64,000 nt of DNA from Petrolisthes cinctipes. Its lineage: Eukaryota > Arthropoda > Malacostraca > Decapoda > Porcellanidae. Of this stretch, positions 58,102 to 64,000 are shown piece after piece; positions within the stretch are counted from its first letter, which is position 1, and every line of letters begins with the position of its first letter. Position numbers and translations under genes: made by a program. The notes beneath the pieces are model-generated. The model ran no database searches, was not told where the DNA came from, and saw nothing but the letters and a program-made list of their open reading frames with translations. The DNA lies in contig JAWQEG010002497.1 in assembly GCA_033782935.1 (NCBI GenBank), positions 88,016 to 152,015 on the forward strand. The letters run 5' to 3'.

Positions 58102-58232
58102 AACCTCTAAAGTCTGGGCGGTGGGATACTCCGCCTGCCGTGATATGTCCGTGCGGTGGAATTTCCCGCCTACATCAGAATTCCTGGGCGGAGGGATTTC
58201 TGTAGGGATAATGACAACACCTCCATGGTTAA
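58102..58232. mobile_element. 131-bp TTAA-flanked insertion in LINE B RT
   Basis: The RT word LLFIN is separated from DLLS by about 130 bases. TTAA stands on both sides (58,098-58,101 and 58,229-58,232). Joining the flanks through a single TTAA restores the frame TTC ATT AAT GAC CTT CTC, the conserved FINDLL. The interior repeats GGGCGGnGGGAT twice. It is too short to classify, but TTAA specificity recalls piggyBac or Kolobok. Confidence 0.65.
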
Positions 58233-59226
58233 TGACCTTCTCAGCTGTACTTCATTCACCACTTCTATGCTGACGATCCCACTCTACACTACTCTACCCA
58301 GTTTAACAACCGCCCATCCTAGCAGTTCCTCTCCACATCACGTGATGAAGCAGTAGCACGCCTGACTTCTGACTTCCCTCATCTCCAATCAGAGCAGAGA
58401 AAACCTCGTAGTTTTCAATGCCTCAAAAAAAAAAAATTCCTTCATCTTTTAACTCGCACTAATCTTCCAAATGACTATCCCATCTTCTTCAACGATACAC
58501 AACTCGATCTTTCTTCTTTCCTTAATATTCTTGGAGTGTCTTTCTATCACAATCTCTCTTGGAGAGATCATATTACCTCTCTTGCTAAAACTGCCTCAAA
58601 GAAGTTGGGTGGGCTGCTCAGATTCCGTGAAATACATCACCCCCACACAGTTGCTGTCTCTGTACAGGCATCTCATTCACCCCTATATGGAGTATGGCTC
58701 ACATGTGTGGGGTGGCTCAACCTTTAAAACACTCCTGGACAAGGTGGAATCAAAGACCTTTTGCCTCATCAACTCTCCCTCTCTCACTGATTCACTACAA
58801 CTTCTTTCTCTTTGCTGTAAAGTTGCATCGCTTTCTCTCTTCTATCGCAATTTCACTGGACATTGCTTTTCTGAACTCTCTCAATGTATGCTTCCTCCCC
58901 TCAGGAGAGCATGCAACAGTCACCAAGCCATTCGATCGCACCCTTTTTCTGTCCAACTCCCTAATGCAAGAGCAAACCGGTACTCTCAGTCATTCATAAA
59001 CACAACTCGTCAGCTCTGGAACACCACCTCCATCCATCTTTCCCCCTTACTACGACTTATGCTCCTTCTAACGCAATGTGTCTTGGCATCTCGAACGAAA
59101 TTGGATATGATTTTAAACCAATCTTACTGAGTTTTCACAAATGAGGACAGTGAGCTGACTTCTAGCTATTGGTCCTCATCTTTTTTAATAAAGAAAAAAA
59201 AAGTAGAACACTGGCAAAATTTGATC

Positions 59227-59525
59227 TACCCTTTGACCAAAAATTGCCAAATATAAGCCATTTACAGTAATTACACATGTTTTAGAATTCTATTGTACCA
59301 TTAAAAATGGATTTCGGTTAGAATGTGATGCAGTACATCAGTCTGACTTTTTTTTAACCTCAATTCTATTCTGAAGGACTAAGGTCAAGGTTATTTTAAG
59401 TAAAATAAAGCTAAAATCAATAATTAAAAAAGAAATAATGTTTAAAATTCTTTTGGTTAAAAATGCACCACAGCTTGACCACTTGACTATCTTGACCCTA
59501 ATACTGTCCTTTAGGTCAAAGGGTA
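59227..59525. mobile_element. small inverted-repeat element between LINEs B and C
   Basis: TACCCTTTGACC (59,227-59,238) and its perfect inverse GGTCAAAGGGTA (59,514-59,525) bound a 299-bp AT-rich span with internal TTGACC/TTGACT words. No clear target duplication is present, so this is a tentative MITE. Confidence 0.45.
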
Positions 59526-59970
59526 TGGCCATTGTAAGTGCAGAAATTTTGCTTAATTAAATTAGAAACAGGCGATATATTCCCGACATTGTTGGAATTG
59601 TTGTAGTGACCTCGGCACCCCGAACTGCTCCTGGCTAGAGAACACCGTTCTCGTGTCTCTCACAGCCTCCCGCAGGGGGGGCCTAAGTCCTGCCGGGTGT
59701 TGCACCTCCTGTACCTGCGCCTTGTGAAGGACCACCAGAGCAGCAACGTCTCGGTGGTGCTCCAGTGTGTCCAGGGCAGGTATGTCTTGTGAGAGAGGAG
59801 GGCTGTCGTTGTTCTCCATCAGTCGCTGCACTCATCGCTCCACTTTGTCAAGTCTCTGCAGGTGTGTTGTAGCACTGGACATCCACGTCAGGGCCCCATA
59901 CTCAAGATGGGGCCTTACCTGTGGGTTGTAGAGTGTCATAAGGCCACGTTTGTCAAGGAAGCCTGCCACT

Positions 59971-61275
59971 CTACATAAGGCAGAGACTCGAAGGGAGGTG
60001 ATGGGCGATGTGGTGGATATGTTTATCGAAGCGGAGCTCAGCATCGAAGGGCACTCCAAGGATCTTGACGTGATCTTGGAGTGGGAGGGTGACGGAGCCG
60101 AACTTCACTTTTCCCTCAACAGCTTGTGAGGCTGCCGGGGACTGAGAAACCACCATGGCTTGTGTCTTCTCTGGAGCAAAGTTCACCTGCCAGTGCTCTC
60201 CCCAAATCTTTATTGCTTGTAGCTGCTGATTGATGTCAGCAACTACTCGCTGGCTGTCCTGGCGAGAATAAGAGTGGGAGAGTGTGCAGTCGTCAGCATA
60301 CGCAGAAAGTGCTGGCAAGGTCCTGAGAAGGTCGTCCATGTATAGGTTCCAGAGAACCGGTCCCAGCACAGATCCCTGAGGGACTGAGGCCCCTACTGGC
60401 AGGTTCCTGGACTGCTGCCCATTGATGACTACATGGAGTGCCCTGTCATGGCGGTAGTCACCCATCAGCATCAAAAGGTGACCCTGAATGCCCTTGGCAC
60501 GGAGCTTTTCCAGCAAGCCCGCATGCCACACACGGTCAATGACACCTGTGATGTCAAGAGCAACGACAATAGTATCCAGGCCGTTATCCAGGGAGTCTTG
60601 CCAGTCCCTGGAGAGGAGCATAAGAAGGTCCGAGGTGGAGCGGCCAGATCTAAATCCGAACTGATGATTTGACAAGAGGGATTTGTCATCAAGGTTGTGG
60701 GTGAGGGTCTCTACCACTATCCTCTCGAATACTTTGCCAACCACAGACAGGAGAGAGATAGGCCTGTAGTTGGCAGGGTTTGTTCTGGATTTCCTCTTGT
60801 GTACAGGCACCACACGAGCCTCTTTCCATGTGGAGGGCCACGTGTTTTCCTGGACACAAGAGGTAAATACCTCAGTGAGCGGTCCTGCCAGCTCACTCGA
60901 GCAGTGGCGTAGTACTTGTGGGCTCACATCATTGGGCCCAGACGCCTTCCTGACGTCCACTGCTCTTAGGAGGTGCTCCACTCTCCCCTGTGTCACCTCC
61001 ACCGTTGTTATTACTTGGTCACACTGCTGTGCCAGCTGAGGTGGAGGCCTGTTCGGGTCGGCGATGATCATTTTGGTAGAAAAAATGTCAGCCAGCAGGT
61101 CAGATTTCTCCTTGCTGCTCGTTGCCGTGGTGTCGTCTAGTCTAGTGAGAGGAGATATGGTTTCCTGGTGGCTGGTACCTTGTCTCTCCTTAATAAGGGA
61201 CCACCAGGTCTTGCTACCCACCCCTGAGCCACACAGCTTCGAGAGGAGGTCATTTTCCCACTTCGCTGTGCCCAC
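59971..61275 (-). CDS. LINE C reverse transcriptase, 434-codon open frame
   Basis: This is the longest open frame in the window. The motifs in order are SGPNDVSPQVLRHCSSELAG (about residue 112), ANYRPISLLSVVGKVFERIV, LSNHQFGFRSGRSTSDLL (about 201), VVALDITGVIDRVWHAGLL (motif A, Asp241), ASVPQGSVLGPVLWNLYMDD (about 296), SAYADDCTLS (Tyr326-Asp329), and HWQVNFAPEKTQAMVV. Catalytic aspartates of motifs A and C are present, but motif A has Ile where Phe is usual (AFD to VID). The frame lacks its own endonuclease and thumb, which lie in other frames, so it is a well-preserved fragment rather than a working polyprotein. Confidence 0.85.
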   Translation of the reverse strand: MGTAKWENDLLSKLCGSGVGSKTWWSLIKERQGTSHQETISPLTRLDDTTATSSKEKSDLLADIFSTKMIIADPNRPPPQLAQQCDQVITTVEVTQGRVEHLLRAVDVRKASGPNDVSPQVLRHCSSELAGPLTEVFTSCVQENTWPSTWKEARVVPVHKRKSRTNPANYRPISLLSVVGKVFERIVVETLTHNLDDKSLLSNHQFGFRSGRSTSDLLMLLSRDWQDSLDNGLDTIVVALDITGVIDRVWHAGLLEKLRAKGIQGHLLMLMGDYRHDRALHVVINGQQSRNLPVGASVPQGSVLGPVLWNLYMDDLLRTLPALSAYADDCTLSHSYSRQDSQRVVADINQQLQAIKIWGEHWQVNFAPEKTQAMVVSQSPAASQAVEGKVKFGSVTLPLQDHVKILGVPFDAELRFDKHIHHIAHHLPSSLCLM

Positions 61276-61514
61276 ATGTTGGTGGCCGCCATGCTCCTAC
61301 ATGCCTTGCGATGGATAGTCTTGTTGCAGAGGGTTGCGTTCCTCTTGTAGCGCAGCCACGCAGAGTACTTCCTCTCTGCTGCAAGGGGACATCGATACCC
61401 AAACCAGGGCTGATCGGTGGGTCTCGACGTGTTCTGGGCGGTGAGGAACATGCTGATGCTGAAGAGACTTAAGCTGCTCGGTGAATGCCCTGGCCTTGGC
61501 ATCTGCACATCCAG

Positions 61515-62215
61515 TCAGGATGTTGCTCCAGTTCGTGCGCTGAAGTCCCTCCTCAGTGAGGACCAGTCTGCCCTGTCCCACAGCCATATGGTGCGGGAGA
61601 TGGCCTCCTCACGCGCCACACCCACATCTGTGTTGATCAGGATGGCATGATGGTCAGAGCTCCCAACCGGTCCAAGTTGGTGACAGGTGACGGTGCCCTC
61701 GCCCAGGTCTGTGATGGCAGGGTCCAGTGTTCCACCACGTTCATGGGTTGGGAAAGTGACATAGTCTGTCAGTCCCTGCACCGTCAGTAGGTTTTCATAG
61801 GCGGCTCCTTCCATGTGATGATTTAAGACACCCACGATGAGGACATGCCTGCAACGATGACGTGTCAACAGGTCATCCAGGTGCTCAGTGAGGAAGTTTA
61901 TGGGGGCGGGGCCTTGTCTCAGGGGGCGGTACATGGCACAGTGCAGGAGGCCTGTGCCGTTAGCCATCACTACTCTGAGAAACACTGCCTCTGTCAAAGG
62001 TGGAGTCTCTATGTCCAGTCTGTGAGCCTGCAAACCTTCCTTAAGGCAGACCTCCCTGTCTTCTATGTCGGTCCTCTCTAATCCAGTGGGTGTATCCTGG
62101 GATTTTATGGAAGGTTAACTCCACCTCACTGGTCAGCCATGTTTCGGTCACAATAGCAATGTCTGTTCTGTGCTTAGGATGAAGTTGTGAGTGAGGTCAT
62201 CTATATTAGTGTGGA
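61515..62215 (-). pseudogene. LINE C endonuclease domain
   Basis: The - strand frame 62,033-61,515 contains VLIVGVLNHHMEGAAYENLL, FPTHERGGTLDPAITDL and SSDHHAILINTD, the middle and C-terminal motifs of an APE-like LINE endonuclease. The N-terminal motif (TDIAIVTETW, with the catalytic Glu) lies upstream at about 62,150 in another frame. The catalytic aspartate in GDLN is replaced by Val. Confidence 0.75.
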
Positions 62216-62217
62216 GG

Positions 62218-62218
<1 letters not shown>

Positions 62219-62273
<55 letters not shown>
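62219..62273. repeat. (CT)27 microsatellite at the junction of LINEs C and D
   Basis: An uninterrupted CT tract directly separates the 5' side of LINE C (- strand) from the 5' side of LINE D (+ strand). The 216-codon open frame reading through it into LINE D is chimeric. Confidence 0.95.
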
Positions 62274-62276
<3 letters not shown>

Positions 62277-64000
62277 AGAGTAAAAATCACAGACGGCAAT
62301 GGCGAGCGGGCCAAGTTTACAGACTTACGAAGAAAAGCCAAAAAGTTAATCAAACAGAGTAAAATGACCATTGAAAATCACGTTGCAAATCAAAGTAAGA
62401 CAAACCCGAAAGAGTTCTACAGTTATATTCGGCATAAGAAAGTACTCACGTCAACTATCGGACCACTACTTGATGAGAATGGGGACTTTACTACAGATGA
62501 AGAGCGAATGAGTGGTATCCTTAACACTTTCTTTGCATCAGTCTTTACTACAGAAAACCCGAACGATATACCAGCAGAAACAACAGTCCAAAATGAAAAC
62601 ACCGAGGTATTAAGTAATATCAGCATTACAGAAAGTGACGTAATAAAATGTATTGATAAATTAAATGTAAATAAGTCACCTGGGCCAGACACGATCTCCC
62701 CTCGCATATTAAATGAAGCAAAAAGTGAAATAGTAAAACCTCTGAATCTGCTCTTTAACTATTATTTACACACTGGAACAATACCTGACGAATGGAAGCT
62801 CGCTAACGTAACACCAATATTTAGAAAAGGCAGCTAATCTCTACCTAGCAACTATCGCCCTATCAGCCTAACCTCAGTCGTATGCAAAATGCTAGAGACA
62901 ATCATACGAGATAAACTTGCAAATCACTTAGAGGAAAACAACTTACTTAGAGACACTCAACACGGTTTTCGTAATAAACGCTCTTGCCTAACGAACCTAT
63001 TCGACTTTTTAAATGACATTTTCAATGAATATGATAAGAGTAAAGCAGTAGACATAATTTATCTAGATTTCCATAAGGCCTTTGACAAAGTTCCCCATAA
63101 ATGCTTAATAACTAAACTAAAATCACACAGAATCCTAGGCGATACCGTAAGATGGATAGAGAACTGGCTAAGCAACCGAAAACAACGCGTGGTAATAAAT
63201 GGAAAATCTTCTAGTTGACTAACGTTACGAGCGGGGTGCCACAGGGGTCAGTTTTAGGGCCAATCCTATTCCTAGTCTACATAAACGACATAGACGAAGG
63301 CCTCTCATGTATATTATCAAAATTTGCTGATGACACCAAAATTGCAAATACAGTACTCACTTATGCGCAGACTAAAGAAATGCAAGATAATCTCAATAAA
63401 TTGTCAAATTGGGCGAAAACTTGGCAAATGTCCTTCAATGCAGATAAATGTAAAGTGCTCCACATCGGATATCGTAACGTAGCAGCAAACTACTCGTTGA
63501 ATGGTAATCAACTCAAAAGCGTGGATCGAGAGACAGACATAGGGGTAACAATATCAAGTAACCTAAAACCCAGTCAGCAGTGTACGGAAGTAATTAAGAA
63601 AGCAAATAAAGCAATCGGCTTTATCGGCAGAGCATTCGAGTATAAATCTAAAGACACAATCCTCACTTTATATAATTCCTTGGTCCGTCCCCTTATGGAG
63701 TATTGTGTTCAAGCCTGGTGCCCGTACTACCAGAAAGATATAGCAAAATTGGAACGAGTCCAACGTAGAGTTACTAAAATGATACCGTCTGAGAAATAAA
63801 ACGTACGATGAGCGGCTGAGTGAACTAAATCTATTCCCATTAACACAACGTAGACTGAGAGGTGACTTAATCCAGGTATTTAAAATAATCAAGGGCATAG
63901 ATAATATGGACTGCAGCAAATATTTCACTATCGATCAATCAAACTACACGAGAGGAAACGGCTGCAAAATCATAGGTAAATCTTTTAAGTCGTCAACTTA
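62274..64000 (+). mobile_element. LINE D: CR1-like LINE, runs off the window
   Basis: The coding sequence begins in the pre-RT region (LRRKAKKLIKQSKMTIENHV, NPKEFYSYIRHKK, IGPLLDENGDFTTDEERMSG) and continues through the RT: NKSPGPDTISPRILNEA, SNYRPISLTSVVCKMLE, TQHGFRNKRSCLTNLFDFL, IIYLDFHKAFDKVPHKCL (motif A), SGVPQGSVLGPILFLVYIND, LSKFADDTKIAN (FADD), NADKCKVLHIGY, and the tail VRPLMEYCVQAWCPYYQKDI then LERVQRRVTKMIPS. Stops interrupt at 62,835 (GS-stop-SLPSN) and 63,216 (SSS-stop-LTN), and a frameshift near 63,790 moves on to LRNKTYDERLSELNLF. Catalytic residues remain. Divergence is low, so the copy may be young. Confidence 0.88.

Larger units (their letters stand above)
56495..59203 (+). 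mobile_element. LINE B: 5'-truncated Jockey/CR1-type LINE with two insertions
   Basis: The element starts in the pre-RT region (HKEEAYRRYRRLQTDESRAL, SRSFWLLAKNLSSNFT, IPPLILPDGNVA). The RT follows with TFPSCWKFAFIQPVLKKK, VALDVSTAFDRVW (motif A intact, about 57,868-57,906), NSGVAQSSVLS in place of GVPQGSVLS, and FYADDPTL (YADD at 58,266-58,277). The thumb and tail follow: LDLSSFLNILGVSF, ISLGE/HNLSWRDHITSLAK, YMEYGSHVWGG, LLDKVESKTFCLINSPSLTD, INTTRQLWNTTS. It ends with AATAAAG and an A-run (59,187-59,203), a normal LINE 3' end. Several frameshifts, and loss of the block between the pre-RT and the TFPSCWK word, show it is dead. Confidence 0.8.
59560..62217 (-). mobile_element. LINE C: CR1-like LINE on the - strand
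   Basis: Reading the - strand from 62,217 down gives an endonuclease (RTDIAIVTETWLTSEVELTF, then VLIVGVLNHHMEGAAYENLL and SSDHHAILI), an intermediate region (WFGYRCPLAAERKYSAWLRY), an open RT of 434 codons, and a C-terminal tail (VAGFLDKRGLMTLY, VRPHLEYGALTWMS, RLDKVER, then DIPALDTLEHHRDVAALVVL). The catalytic GDLN of the endonuclease reads GVLN. A frameshift after the RT and a stop in the DKVER-x-VQRLM word also inactivate it. Its 5' side is cut by the (CT)27 tract at 62,219, beyond which LINE D runs the other way. Confidence 0.85.

Noticed and set aside
62187..62837. A single 216-codon gene starting MSEVIYISVEAS
   Set aside because: The first part comes from reading antisense LINE C and a (CT)27 tract. 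The remainder is LINE D. It is a chance fusion.

Overview
The window looks like nuclear DNA of an arthropod, most likely a decapod crustacean. It is AT-rich and gene-poor and carries long (TAA)n, (TA)n, (CA)n and (CT)n tracts. It is crowded with degraded non-LTR retrotransposons (LINEs) and short inverted-repeat elements. It holds one confidently recognised host gene, a spliced orthologue of ARPC2 (p34-Arc, subunit 2 of the actin-nucleating Arp2/3 complex). The decapod assignment rests on the repeat style and on remembered decapod repeat families, so it is an inference.

Layout. 1-19.7 kb is intergenic: polypyrimidine tracts, tandem duplications, microsatellites, two copies of a TTAA-flanked MITE family, and no convincing gene. 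19.72-19.89 kb is the probable ARPC2 promoter, with an ETS-type GCGGAAGTGAC motif. 19,894-36,159 is ARPC2: seven coding exons, canonical GT-AG introns, consistent phases and a 304-residue product. Its last coding exon is only 28 nt and supplies the C-terminal tail. If the sixth donor is not used, the reading frame stops two bases inside the intron.

ARPC2 introns are transposon graveyards. Intron 1 holds a 1.4-kb TIR element. Intron 4 holds an antisense LINE 3' fragment that was split by a 3.9-kb P-superfamily-like element (imperfect 36-bp TIRs, CTCATAC target duplication, THAP-type zinc-finger exon) and by an 811-bp hAT-like element (TAGAGACCC termini, perfect 8-bp CTTTACAC duplication). The P-like element itself contains a fold-back element, a TTAA MITE and a minisatellite. 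Intron 5 holds a Tc1-like MITE. Intron 6 holds another antisense LINE piece and two ~550-bp copies of a (CAA)n-tailed retroelement facing each other.

36.2-50.3 kb is the 3'UTR or downstream region followed by a repeat desert. It includes a 239-bp TA-flanked MITE, a tRNA-like SINE candidate, very long microsatellites, and a 2.8-kb block of AAT/ATT repeats with higher-order structure. 50.3-64 kb is a pile of four LINEs. A is on the + strand, with a zinc-knuckle gag, endonuclease, RT and RNase H. B is on the + strand and 5'-truncated, with two insertions. C is on the - strand and has a 434-codon open RT. D is on the + strand, CR1-like, and runs off the window. All four carry stops, frameshifts or lost catalytic residues.

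No prokaryotic operons, CRISPR arrays or rRNA genes were seen. The nearest thing to an undescribed system is the nested P-like/THAP composite element in ARPC2 intron 4.
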